Assembly (NCBI RefSeq): GCF_001633165.1
Contig: NZ_CP015418.1
Location: 3,720,001-3,784,000 of the forward strand
Origin: Rhodovulum sulfidophilum DSM 1374
GTDB taxonomy: Bacteria > Pseudomonadota > Alphaproteobacteria > Rhodobacterales > Rhodobacteraceae
Direction of reading: 5' to 3'
Length of the DNA stretch: 64,000 bases
How positions within the stretch are numbered: position 1 is the first letter of the stretch; the number at the start of each line of letters is the position of its first letter. Below, one piece after another: positions 44,425 to 52,908 of the stretch. Below the pieces are notes generated by a model that worked only from the letters and a program-made list of their open reading frames with translations, searched no databases and had not been told where the DNA came from. Position numbers and translations under genes: made by a program.

Positions 44425-46377
44425 ATGGCGACTTCGCTTCCGATCCCGAAACGGCTATGGAGCCGCGTATCGCAACACGTGGGGCGTTTGAGCACACAGG
44501 AGGTGTACTTGCTGCGGAAACTCGCCCTTACAGTGGAGCCCGTTGACCGCGAGACGCTCCCGTCGCTGTTTTCGCGCATGGCAATCCTGAATGGAACCGA
44601 CGCTGCCAACTTCGCCCTCGATCTCGGTACCACCTTTCGGCGTATCCTGGAGCAGGACGAAGAGGCCGTCGCGATTTTTGCAGAACGCGCAGGGCTGTCG
44701 GCCATGCAACTCGCCGAGCTGCTCTCCTGGACAGGTGAACGCATCGGAGACGTCCGGATGCGGTTTCGGAAGGAAGTTTTCGTCTCGCGGGCCCTACGAA
44801 ATCCGATCATTCGGGGCTGTCCACACTGCATGCGTGAGCATGCAGCCGATCAACCCCATCCATTGCGGTACATTGCCTTGCGGGGGGACTGGCTCTGCAG
44901 AGGTGTTGATATTTGCCACCGTCACCACCATCCGCTGGTTCCCTTGTGGTCTAGCTCGCGCCCCATCGAACGGGATGATATCGGCGCGCGATTGGCGGAA
45001 ATCCTGCCGGACCTGCGAGCAGGATCATTCGACTGCGCGCGCATTGATCCTACCGACTATGACCTTTGGCTTGATAAGCGTCTATCGCAGGGTATCGCTG
45101 CGGACGACACATGGCTGGCGTCACAGTCGGTGTTTCCGGCAATCACACTCTGTGAGTTCATCGGTGCCGCCTTGCTGCGCAAACAGGGCAAGGCCCCGGA
45201 CGATCGGCGCGCCAAGGCCACGGGCTTTGCCTATGTCTCGCAAGGCCCTGATGGGGTCCGAGCGGCTCTGGACATTCTTATGCGATCGGAGGACGGAGGC
45301 CACATCGTAACGCAGGGAGAGTTGGGTCCGCTCCTCCGACACCTTAGGGGCAGCTATCTTGATGACGATACCTTTGCGGGCTTTCGCAGCATCCTTCGTG
45401 ACTATTTTCTGGAAATATGGCCGTTGGCGCCAGGGGATGACCTTCTCGGGCAGGCCGTGACAGAGCGGCGCCTCCACTCCCTCACGTCAGCATCCAAGGA
45501 AACCGGCATCGGCCCGGCTGTGCTGGATGATTTCCTGACAGAAGCGGGCGCGTTTGCGCCCGGTGACAAGCGTGCCGATGCCCGCAAGACCTTTGATGCG
45601 AAGGCCTGGCAGCACATTCTTGATGAAATCCCGACACTGGTTGGTCCCATTGCGCTGCGAAAGGCAATCGGCGCAACCCTGGCCGAACTGAACGGGTTGA
45701 AGGCAGACGGTGTCCTCGTCCCGAGGACCAATGTCGCAACGATCAAATCGCCTTGGCGGATTGCGGACGGCCAAGCTCTTCTTGAGGAGCTGGAGGCCTA
45801 TGCGCAGCCGGTTGCCGCAGAGGAGCCAGGGTGGGAGAGGATCCAACTCGTTCACAAGCGGCTGGACCTTCCTGTTGGCGAGATCATTGCGGCCATCCGG
45901 ACGGGTTCTCTGCGCCTGGGTCAGCGTCCTGATGTGTTCGGCTACCACGGGCTTGTGGTGGAAATCACTGAGGTTGCTGCGTTCAAGGCGAAGGCCGCGC
46001 CGAAGCGCAAGCCATCGACCGACCAGGGAGAGGTGACCGCAGCGGCCTTCGCCCGATCGGCGGGTATTCGGGGGAAAGGTCAATTCCTGGCTCTGATCGA
46101 AGGTGGTTACACGCCTGCGATGTTGGTTTTGAATCCTACGACCAGGCGTCGGGAATGGCGCATGAGCCGCGACGATATCGCTGCGTTCGAGGCCATCTAT
46201 ACGACGCCATCGATGCTGTCGGCCGAAACCGCTGCGCATTTGAACACGATTCGGGCCGTTCTGCAGAACGAAGGTATCCAGCCGTTCCGCCCGAACGGCT
46301 TGGATGTGGGACCGGTCTATCTTCGCAACGCTGTTGAGCCGGTTGTGGCACTCCTGAAATCTCAGGGAGGTAAGTGA
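44425..46377 (+). CDS. TniQ-family protein (Tn7/Tn5053-like transposition targeting)
   Basis: A 650-residue protein. VEPVDRETLPSLFSRMAILNG matches the N-terminal TniQ motif, and the zinc ribbon is C132-x2-C135 (GCPHCMREH) with C164-x2-H167 (DICHRHHHPLVPLW). TniQ/TnsD proteins choose target sites for Tn7-like transposons together with TnsC/TniB and TnsB/TniA. No such partners are present here. The 400-residue C-terminal part has helix-turn-helix-like segments (for example AAAFARSAGIRGKGQFLALIEGGYTPAM) and is not recognised. ATG 44425 is the first plausible native start; the frame is open back to 44122 through the MITE and IS5 remnant. Confidence 0.8.
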   Translation: MATSLPIPKRLWSRVSQHVGRLSTQEVYLLRKLALTVEPVDRETLPSLFSRMAILNGTDAANFALDLGTTFRRILEQDEEAVAIFAERAGLSAMQLAELLSWTGERIGDVRMRFRKEVFVSRALRNPIIRGCPHCMREHAADQPHPLRYIALRGDWLCRGVDICHRHHHPLVPLWSSSRPIERDDIGARLAEILPDLRAGSFDCARIDPTDYDLWLDKRLSQGIAADDTWLASQSVFPAITLCEFIGAALLRKQGKAPDDRRAKATGFAYVSQGPDGVRAALDILMRSEDGGHIVTQGELGPLLRHLRGSYLDDDTFAGFRSILRDYFLEIWPLAPGDDLLGQAVTERRLHSLTSASKETGIGPAVLDDFLTEAGAFAPGDKRADARKTFDAKAWQHILDEIPTLVGPIALRKAIGATLAELNGLKADGVLVPRTNVATIKSPWRIADGQALLEELEAYAQPVAAEEPGWERIQLVHKRLDLPVGEIIAAIRTGSLRLGQRPDVFGYHGLVVEITEVAAFKAKAAPKRKPSTDQGEVTAAAFARSAGIRGKGQFLALIEGGYTPAMLVLNPTTRRREWRMSRDDIAAFEAIYTTPSMLSAETAAHLNTIRAVLQNEGIQPFRPNGLDVGPVYLRNAVEPVVALLKSQGGK

Positions 46378-46526
46378 CCGCTAGCCACGGGGTATGCTGA
46401 AATACCGTTCTACCCCAGTGTGCTAGAAGAAACCTTCGACACGGCCCCCCAAGTCTCTTGACAGGGGGTGTGCATGAAAACCGCCAAATCGTGCAAGCTT
46501 ATGGTGCATTGGCAAATTTTCAATGG

Positions 46527-46604
46527 TGGCGGGCCGTGGAGGACTCGAACCCCCGACCTGAGAATTAGAAGTTCCCTGCTCTAATCCAGCTGAGCTAACG
46601 GCCC
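46527..46604 (-). tRNA. tRNA-Arg (TCT anticodon)
   Basis: On the minus strand a 78-base cloverleaf with encoded CCA. It has acceptor GGGCCGT/ACGGCCC, discriminator G, D-arm GCTCAGCTGGATTAGAGC, anticodon stem GGGAA/TTCTC with loop CTTCTAA (anticodon TCT), and T-arm CGGGGGTTCGAGTCCTC. It marks the right border of the island and is oriented toward it, so either tRNA could have been the original integration site. Confidence 0.93.
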
Positions 46605-47511
46605 GTACTTCCTTCGGCTGTATTAGCCAAATCTCTTACCTTGTCAACTTGACCATCCACGGAAGAAATGAATAAAAGCAACACAATTTCAAATATTTAT
46701 CTCATAGCAGGAGGTTGCAGCTTGTCATTTCCGCTCTTGTGGTTGAGCACGAGGCCGTCGGGCTTCGATATCGGTTCGCCACTCGCCGACCAACGCCACA
46801 GACGATCCCTCCCAAGCATATGTTTTGAAATACTATCACAAGGCCCCCTCAGCTTGAACGCAGCCTTCGCGGATCCGCCGCCGAACACTGCGTCTGTTCT
46901 GCAAACCGGCGATCTGACGCCCCCCGCCCCGGCGCGTGGCCCGGAGTCGATCTGCGCAAGACAGTACATTCGCGCATTTTTCGGGAACGGGCTGCCCCTG
47001 CCATAGCAACCTCGCCTGCCACAGGACGCCCTGCGTCCGGCGCGGGGCCACGCCACCCGAGGGCCGCGACATGGATCGGGTCACCTGTACGGCCGAAGAG
47101 GTCCGCGTTTTCGCTCGGACGATGGCCTCCGCTCGACGCCCCTGCCTTCCGGATCGTCAGGGCCAATTGAGGCTTGGAGACAGGCAGCCGATTCGGCCGT
47201 CGGCCCAGGCAACGATACGCGTCGTCGGAGAGAGAAGGTGGCGGGCGCCTGCGACCGTGAAGAATTCTCTTTTTGTTTCCATCAGATCAGACCACTCCGC
47301 GAAAACGAAATCGCACCGGGACTGAGCGGCCGACGGTTAGACCTGTGGATCGTCTGCCCCGCGCCGTCACCCGGTCTCCGGCGCACGGCGAACTCGGCAG
47401 GCCCGGGCCGAGATGGAGCCGGGCGGCCGGCGAGGCAATTGCATCGCCCCCCTTTCACTGACCGTCGAATCCCCTATGCTGGGGCCAACACAACCTAGAG
47501 GTATCAGCGCA
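46605..47511. other. About 0.9 kb without a recognisable gene, right of the island
   Basis: The first 85 bases are A+T-rich and hold the tRNA-Arg promoter. The rest has open frames on both strands (46668-47006 plus, 46697-47056 minus), but neither has a ribosome site, family motif or normal amino-acid composition. It may be old insertion debris. The sspB start lies at the right end. Confidence 0.5.
46620..46647 (-). promoter_or_regulatory. Promoter of tRNA-Arg
   Basis: On the minus strand TTGACA (46647-46642) and TAATAC (46625-46620) are separated by 16 bases and end 15 bases before the tRNA 5' end. A perfect -35 with a good -10 makes this the clearest sigma-70 promoter in the window. Confidence 0.65.
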
Positions 47512-47985
47512 ATGTCCGACCGGATCGAGTATGGCAATCTGATGCATGCCGCGATGCGGAGTCTGATCCGCACGGTTCTGTCGGATGTCGCCGCCGACGG
47601 ATTGCCGGGCGAGCATCACTTCTTCATAACCTTCGACACGACCCATCCAGAGGCGCAGCTGGCGGACTGGCTGCGGCAGCGCTATCCTTCGGAAATGACC
47701 GTGGTGCTGCAGCACTGGTACGATCACCTGTCGGTCGGCGATGACGGCTTTTCGGTCACGCTCAATTTCGGCGAAAGCCCCGAGCCGCTGTTCATTCCCT
47801 TCGATGCGATTCGCACCTTCGTCGACCCTTCCGTCGAATTCGGGCTCCGCTTCGAAACCCAGGACAGCGACGAGGACGAAGACGAGGAGGAGGACGCCTC
47901 CGACCTGCCCGAGGCCGAGCCGCATGACAATGACACCGGAAACGGCGACGCCCAGATCGTGAGCCTCGACAAGTTCCGCAAGTAG
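47512..47985 (+). CDS. sspB: SspB, ClpXP adaptor (alphaproteobacterial type)
   Basis: The adaptor that delivers ssrA-tagged and other substrates to ClpXP. The 157-residue product begins [41 protein letters not shown] and shows [63 protein letters not shown], the SspB-alpha fold described from Caulobacter. A very acidic linker (EDEDEEED) follows, and a conserved tail, IVSLDKFRK, which is the ClpX-binding peptide. The separation of folded domain, acidic linker and tail is complete, so the protein should be functional. Confidence 0.93.
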   Translation: MSDRIEYGNLMHAAMRSLIRTVLSDVAADGLPGEHHFFITFDTTHPEAQLADWLRQRYPSEMTVVLQHWYDHLSVGDDGFSVTLNFGESPEPLFIPFDAIRTFVDPSVEFGLRFETQDSDEDEDEEEDASDLPEAEPHDNDTGNGDAQIVSLDKFRK

Positions 47986-48067
47986 CCCGTCCGGACCGGC
48001 CGCACGGGCATTGCTCCGAAGCACGGCGCGGCCTATTAGCTGGGCCGAACCCGACCGGAGGATTGCG

Positions 48068-49462
48068 ATGACCGAGACCCGCACCGAAACCGACAGCTTC
48101 GGCCCGTTGGACGTGCCCGCCGACAAGTACTGGGGCGCCCAGACCCAGCGCTCGATCCAGAATTTCCCGATCGGCTGGGAACGCCAGCCGGTGGCCATCA
48201 TCCGCGCGCTCGGCGTCATCAAGAAGGCCTGCGCGCTGGTCAATATCGACCAGGGCGGGCTCGACCCGAAGCTGGGCGAGGCCATTGCCGCGGCGGCGCA
48301 GGAAGTGATCGAGGGCCGGTTCGACGACAACTTCCCGCTGGTGGTCTGGCAGACCGGCTCGGGCACGCAGTCGAACATGAACGCCAATGAGGTGATCTCG
48401 AACCGCGCCATCGAGATGCTGGGCGGGGTCAAGGGCTCGAAGGACCCGGTGCACCCGAACGACCATTGCAACATGGGCCAGTCCTCGAACGACACCTTCC
48501 CGACCGCGATGCATGTCGCCATCGGCATGGTCGCCCGCGACGTCCTGCTGCCGGGGCTGGAAAAGCTGCACGAGGCACTGAGCGCCAAATCGGACGAATT
48601 CGCCGACATCATCAAGATCGGACGGACCCATACCCAGGACGCGACGCCGCTGACGCTGGGCCAGGAATTCTCGGGCTATGCCAAGCAGGTCGAGAAGGGC
48701 ATCACCCGCATCAAGGCCGCCCTGCCCGACATCTATGAACTCGCCCAGGGCGGCACCGCCGTCGGCACCGGGCTGAACACCAAAAAGGGCTGGGACGGCC
48801 GCGTCGCGGACCGGATCGCCGAAATCACCGGCCTGCCCTTCGTCACCGCCGGGAACAAGTTCGAGGCACTGGCCGCGCATGACGCGATGGTGATGTTCTC
48901 GGGCGCGCTGAAGACGGTGGCTGCCTCGCTGTTCAAGATCGCCAACGACATGCGGTTTCTGGGCTCCGGCCCCCGCTCGGGTCTAGGCGAGTTGATCCTG
49001 CCCGAGAACGAGCCCGGCTCGTCGATCATGCCCGGCAAGGTCAACCCGACCCAGGCCGAAGCCATGACCATGGTCTGCGCCCATGTGATGGGCAATGACG
49101 CGGCGGTGGGCTTTGCCGGCAGCCAGGGCCATTTCGAGCTGAACGTCTACAACCCGATGATGTCCTACAACGTGCTGCAATCGATGCAGCTTCTGGGCGA
49201 CGCGGCGTCGAGCTTCACCGACAACATGGTAGCGGGCACCAAGGCCAACACCGCCCGCATCGACAAGCTGATGAAGGAAAGCCTGATGCTGGTGACGGCA
49301 CTGGCGCCGACCATCGGCTATGACAACGCCACCAAGGTCGCCAAGACCGCGCACAAGAACGGCACGACGCTGCGCGAAGAGGCCATCGCGCTTGGCTTCG
49401 TCGATGCCGAGACCTTCGACCGCGTGGTGCGGCCCGAAGACATGATCGGTCCCAAGGACTGA
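48068..49462 (+). CDS. fumC: Fumarate hydratase class II
   Basis: The iron-independent fumarase of the TCA cycle. The 464-residue product has [62 protein letters not shown] and the superfamily signature [33 protein letters not shown] and the late block TVAGTKAN-like are also present. ATG 48068 follows GGAGGATTG. Its stop codon overlaps the start of the DUF4169 gene (TGATG), so expression of the two small genes after it is coupled to fumC. Confidence 0.97.
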   Translation: MTETRTETDSFGPLDVPADKYWGAQTQRSIQNFPIGWERQPVAIIRALGVIKKACALVNIDQGGLDPKLGEAIAAAAQEVIEGRFDDNFPLVVWQTGSGTQSNMNANEVISNRAIEMLGGVKGSKDPVHPNDHCNMGQSSNDTFPTAMHVAIGMVARDVLLPGLEKLHEALSAKSDEFADIIKIGRTHTQDATPLTLGQEFSGYAKQVEKGITRIKAALPDIYELAQGGTAVGTGLNTKKGWDGRVADRIAEITGLPFVTAGNKFEALAAHDAMVMFSGALKTVAASLFKIANDMRFLGSGPRSGLGELILPENEPGSSIMPGKVNPTQAEAMTMVCAHVMGNDAAVGFAGSQGHFELNVYNPMMSYNVLQSMQLLGDAASSFTDNMVAGTKANTARIDKLMKESLMLVTALAPTIGYDNATKVAKTAHKNGTTLREEAIALGFVDAETFDRVVRPEDMIGPKD

Positions 49463-49653
49463 TGACGGGCGGCGTCGTCAACCTGCGTCAGGCGCGCAAG
49501 GCCCGCGAGCGGGCCGCGAAGAAGGCGCAGGGCGACGAGAACGCCGCCCGCTTCGGCCGGACCAAGGGTCAGAAGGCGCGGGAGGAGCTTGATGCCACCC
49601 GCGCCCGCGACGCCCTCGACGGCCACAGGCGGACCCCGGACGACGAGGCATGA
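49462..49653 (+). CDS. DUF4169 family protein
   Basis: A 63-residue, highly charged protein: VNLRQARKARERAAKKAQGDENAARFGRTKGQKAREELDATRARDALDGHRR. This is the DUF4169 pattern (N-terminal VNLxxxRKxxxR, central NxxxFGRTKxxK). It has no membrane helix and no known function. It is translated from a start overlapping the fumC stop and overlaps the ribbon-helix-helix gene by 4 bases. The arrangement fumC-DUF4169-RHH seems common in this group, from memory. Confidence 0.85.
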   Translation: MTGGVVNLRQARKARERAAKKAQGDENAARFGRTKGQKAREELDATRARDALDGHRRTPDDEA

Positions 49654-49880
49654 GCGGGCGGCCGGTCAAGCGCTCGCTGACGCTCCGGGGCCACCGGACC
49701 TCGGTCTCTCTGGAAGACGAATTCTGGCGCGCGCTCCGCGAAATCGCGGCCGAGCGCGGGATCGCGGTCAACGCGCTGGCCGCCGAGATCGACGAAAGCC
49801 GCGGCATGGATGTCGGGCTTGCCTCGGCGCTTCGGGTGCATGTCCTGACCCATTTCCGGCGCCGCCAGGACGAGCGCTGA
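49650..49880 (+). CDS. Ribbon-helix-helix domain protein
   Basis: A 76-residue protein with a ribbon-helix-helix fold: RSLTLRGHRTSVSLEDEFWRALREIAAERGIAVNALAAEID. The strand TSVSLEDEFWRALREIA followed by a second helix is typical of the RHH_4 family. RHH proteins bind DNA as dimers and often act as repressors, so it may regulate its own operon, but this family lacks a known target. It overlaps DUF4169 by ATGA. The end is rich in Arg (HFRRRQDER). Confidence 0.82.
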   Translation: MSGRPVKRSLTLRGHRTSVSLEDEFWRALREIAAERGIAVNALAAEIDESRGMDVGLASALRVHVLTHFRRRQDER

Positions 49881-50110
49881 GCGCCAGCTTTTCTGGTCTG
49901 GGGACGCGGCGGCATGCGTTCACCAGCCAGCTTCGCAGAGAAGCTGAAAGCCACATCCCAAACGTCAGGACCGCCGCAAAGAGGACCATTCCCTTGGGAG
50001 CGTCCGCGGCGAACAAACAAACGAAATTTGAGAGACATCCGGGCGGAGCGGCGGCTTGTCACGGCCGCTCTCGCCGGTTTTCAGCCCTTGGTGGCCACGA
50101 CGACCAGCCA

Positions 50111-50148
50111 GGGCGGGCGCGAGGGCCCGGGGGTCGGGCCGCCCGCCC
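50111..50148 (-). terminator. Terminator hairpin of degP
   Basis: GGGCGGGC (50111-50118) pairs with GCCCGCCC (50141-50148), and inside it GGCCCG pairs with CGGGCC (5-base loop). The outer arm touches the degP stop codon on the minus strand. There is no long U run, so it could act with Rho or as a 3' stabilising structure. Confidence 0.45.
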
Positions 50149-51639
50149 CTACTCCTCGACCGACAGCGCCACGAAGCGGGGCTCGCCCTGCCGGCGGACC
50201 AGAAGCAGAAGCGACTTGCGCCCGGCATCGCGGGCTTCCTCGATCCGATCCTGCAGATCGGCGGCGGTGGCGACCTGACGCTGCCCGGCTTCGGTGATGA
50301 CATCGCCCGCCCGCAGGCCCTTGGAATAGGCCTCGCCGGTCTCGTCGATATCGCTGACCGCCAGCCCGTCGGCCAGGTTCCCGACCCCGAGCTGATCGCG
50401 CAGCTCGTCGGTCAGCGGCACCAGCGTCATGCCGAGGATCTCGGCCGCCTCGGGTTCGGGCGCAGAGGAGCCGTCGGAGGAGCCGCCCGCACCGGCGCCT
50501 TCCGCCGTCTCGCGACGGCCCAGCGTCACCAGCAATGTCTGCGTCTTGCCCTCACGGAACACGACCACCCGCACCGCCTTGCCGACCGGCGCATTGCCGA
50601 CCTGACGCACCAGACCGTGGGTATCCTCGACCTCGATGCCGTCGAAAGAGAGGATCACGTCGCCAGACTGCATGCCCGCCTCGGCCGCCGGGCCCTCGGG
50701 CACATCGGTCACCAGCGCGCCGCGCGCCTGGTCGAGCCCCAGCGCCTCGGCCATGTCCGGGGTCACGTCCTGGATCCGCACGCCGAGCCAACCGCGCCGG
50801 GTCTCGCCGAATTCCTTGAGCTGCGAGACGACATTGGCCACCACCTCGGAGGACATCGCGAAACCGATGCCGATCGAGCCGCCGGTGGGCGACAGGATCG
50901 CGGTGTTCACGCCGACGACCTCGCCATTCATGTTGAAGAGCGGCCCGCCCGAATTGCCCTTGTTGATCGCGGCATCGGTCTGAAGAAAGTCGTCATAGGT
51001 GCCGCTGAGCGCCCGGCCGCGGGCCGAGATGATCCCGGCCGAGACGGAAAAGCCCTGCCCCAGCGGATTGCCCATCGCCATCACCCAGTCGCCGACCCGC
51101 ATCGCCTCGCTCTTGCCGAAGGGCACGAAGGGCAGCGGCTTGTCGCTTTTCACCTTCAGAAGCGCGATGTCGGTATTGGGATCGGTGCCGACCACCTCGG
51201 CCTCGAGCGTGCCGCCCTGGAACAGCTCGACCTGGATCTCGTCCGCCTTTTCGATGACGTGATTGTTGGTGACGATATAGCCGTCTTCCGAGATCACGAA
51301 GCCCGAGCCCAGCGCCTGGCTGCGCCGCGGCGGCATGTTCGGATTGCCGTCGGGGTTCATGAAATCGCGGAAGAAATCCTCGAAGGGCGAGCCTTCGGGC
51401 AGCAGCGGATTGGGACCGGTCCGGCCCTCGACCGTGGTCGATGTGGTGATGTTGACCACGGCCGGGCTGACCTTCTCGGCAAGATCGGCAAAGCTTTCGG
51501 GCGCGGCACGGGCCAGGGCGAGGCTCGTCTGTGCCATGAGAAGCACCAGGCCCAGCATCAGCGCCCAGAGCGGACGCAACCGTTCCGACGACGACCACGA
51601 CGCGCTCCGGACCGAAAGAGAGATGGCCTGAGATGTCAC
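50149..51639 (-). CDS. degP: DegP/DegQ (Do) family periplasmic serine endopeptidase
   Basis: A periplasmic protease/chaperone for misfolded envelope proteins. The 496-residue precursor has a signal sequence (LRPLWALMLGLVLLMAQTSLALA), the trypsin-like domain with the triad H127 (NNHVI), D157 (NTDIALLKV) and S230 (KGNSGGPLF), and two PDZ domains (RRGWLGVRIQDVTPDMAEALGLDQ and ILGMTLVPLTDELRDQLGV onward). Start GTG 51639 was chosen over ATG 51681 because AGGAGGATATATCG lies directly before it. It is last in the row hflK-hflC-DUF2065-degP, a known association of membrane quality-control genes. Confidence 0.95.
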   Translation of the reverse strand: MTSQAISLSVRSASWSSSERLRPLWALMLGLVLLMAQTSLALARAAPESFADLAEKVSPAVVNITTSTTVEGRTGPNPLLPEGSPFEDFFRDFMNPDGNPNMPPRRSQALGSGFVISEDGYIVTNNHVIEKADEIQVELFQGGTLEAEVVGTDPNTDIALLKVKSDKPLPFVPFGKSEAMRVGDWVMAMGNPLGQGFSVSAGIISARGRALSGTYDDFLQTDAAINKGNSGGPLFNMNGEVVGVNTAILSPTGGSIGIGFAMSSEVVANVVSQLKEFGETRRGWLGVRIQDVTPDMAEALGLDQARGALVTDVPEGPAAEAGMQSGDVILSFDGIEVEDTHGLVRQVGNAPVGKAVRVVVFREGKTQTLLVTLGRRETAEGAGAGGSSDGSSAPEPEAAEILGMTLVPLTDELRDQLGVGNLADGLAVSDIDETGEAYSKGLRAGDVITEAGQRQVATAADLQDRIEEARDAGRKSLLLLVRRQGEPRFVALSVEE

Positions 51640-51785
51640 CGATATATCCTCCTGAAAGCTGTGCCGGCATCCCTCGCGCAAGGGACCGTTTCCCGTGAGT
51701 TATGGCGCCAGCGCACCCCTGCAAGCAACACGGGGACGGACCCGGTCGCCTCAACAGGACGTGAGTGGCTCTTGCGGCAAGTGTT

Positions 51786-51980
51786 TCAGCCCCAAAGCGA
51801 TTGAGCAAGCCAAACGAGACCCGTGCCGAGGGTGATCGCGGCCAGCCCGATCAGCCGCCTTGTCTCGGCCGGAATGCGGCGGAGGAGCTCCAGCGCCTCC
51901 TCCAGACGCGAAGGGGCCAGTGCGAACACCAGCCCCTCGATGACCAGGACCATGCCAAGGCCCAGGACGATCTTTTCCAT
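51786..51980 (-). CDS. DUF2065 (YjeT-like) small membrane protein
   Basis: A 64-residue protein with two hydrophobic helices: MEKIVLGLGMVLVIEGLVFALAP and IGLAAITLGTGLVWLAQSLWG, with the motif LEEALELLRRIPAETRRLIG between them. This is the DUF2065 pattern of YjeT, which in E. coli lies next to hflC. Start ATG 51980 lies 4 bases after the hflC stop. It is presumably an accessory of the HflKC complex; no function has been shown. Confidence 0.88.
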   Translation of the reverse strand: MEKIVLGLGMVLVIEGLVFALAPSRLEEALELLRRIPAETRRLIGLAAITLGTGLVWLAQSLWG

Positions 51981-51984
51981 CGCG

Positions 51985-52905
51985 TCAATCCGCAGCCGGG
52001 CCTGCCGCCGCAGCCGGCGCCGAGGGCGCGGGCACCACGGGACGGTCGGCCCGTTCGAGATATTCGAAGAACTCGCTGTCGGGCGAGAGCACCATCGAGG
52101 CATTCCCCTTGCCGAACGCCGCCTTGTAGGCATTGAGCGACCGGTAGAACTCGAAGAATTCCTTGTCGGCGCCGAAGGCTTCGGCAAAGACCCTGTTACG
52201 CTGGGCATCGGCCTGACCGCGAATGATCTCGGATTCGCGCCGCGCGTCCGACACAAGCTCGACCACGGTCCGGTCGGATTGCGCCCGGATACGCTGCGCC
52301 GCCTCGTCGCCGCGGGCGATCTCGTCGGCAGCCTCGCGCTCGCGTTCGGCCCGCATCCGCGCGAAGGTGGCCTCGAGGTTCTGCTCCGGCAGGTCGGTGC
52401 GCTTGAGCCGCACATCGACGATCTCGAGCCCCAGCCCCTGCGCCTCTTCGGCGGCGGCGTTGCGGATCCGCATCATCAGCGCGGCCCGGTCGGAACTGAG
52501 AATGTCGTTGGACGAGACCGAGCCCAGCACCTCGCGGGTATTGGCGCGCAGCACGCTGTCGAGCCGGTCCTCGGCGGCCCGGATGCCGCCCACACCGACC
52601 GCCTGCCGGAACTGGACCACATCGGCGATACGGTAGCGCGCGAAGGCATCGACCACCAGACGGCGGTCGTCGGAGGGCGTCACTTCCAGCGGATCGATGT
52701 CACGGCTGAGAATGCGGTCGTCATATCTCACGACTTCCTGGATCAGCGGGATCTTGAAGGCCAGCCCGGGCTCGGACTTGACCCCCTTGACCTGGCCGAA
52801 CTGCATCACGAGAGCCCGTTCCCGTTCGTCGACGATGAACATCGACGACAGGGCGGTGGCCCCGACGAGAATGGCGAGAGGGATGAGGAGTGCGCTCTTT
52901 TTCAT
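51985..52905 (-). CDS. hflC: HflC, FtsH-protease modulator
   Basis: A membrane-anchored SPFH/prohibitin protein which forms the HflKC cage around FtsH. The 306-residue product has an N-terminal membrane anchor (LLIPLAILVGATALSSMFIV), then the SPFH domain starting VDERERALVMQFGQVKGVKSEPGLAFKIPLIQEVVRYDDRILSRDI, and a long coiled-coil (ARMRAEREREAADEIARGDEAAQRIRAQSDRTV). The C-terminus is Ala/Pro-rich. It starts 3 bases after hflK, indicating coupled production of the two partners. Confidence 0.95.
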   Translation of the reverse strand: MKKSALLIPLAILVGATALSSMFIVDERERALVMQFGQVKGVKSEPGLAFKIPLIQEVVRYDDRILSRDIDPLEVTPSDDRRLVVDAFARYRIADVVQFRQAVGVGGIRAAEDRLDSVLRANTREVLGSVSSNDILSSDRAALMMRIRNAAAEEAQGLGLEIVDVRLKRTDLPEQNLEATFARMRAEREREAADEIARGDEAAQRIRAQSDRTVVELVSDARRESEIIRGQADAQRNRVFAEAFGADKEFFEFYRSLNAYKAAFGKGNASMVLSPDSEFFEYLERADRPVVPAPSAPAAAAGPAAD

Positions 52906-52908
52906 GGA

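Larger units (their letters stand above)
39334..46526. mobile_element. Degraded genomic island between tRNA-Gln and tRNA-Arg
   Basis: The segment between the two tRNA genes differs in base composition and codon use from its flanks, most clearly in the HD gene at 42617-44026. It contains integrase, IS3 and IS5 fragments, a MITE, type I restriction-modification fragments, two intact accessory genes and a TniQ-type transposition gene. It begins directly at the 3' end of tRNA-Gln. No matching direct repeat at the right border was seen, so the exact limits are inferred. Confidence 0.75.

Noticed and set aside
39334..46526. A second attachment-site copy of the tRNA-Gln 3' end
   Set aside because: I looked for GTTCGAATCCTACCGCCCCA-like sequence near the right border and saw none; the island may have lost it.
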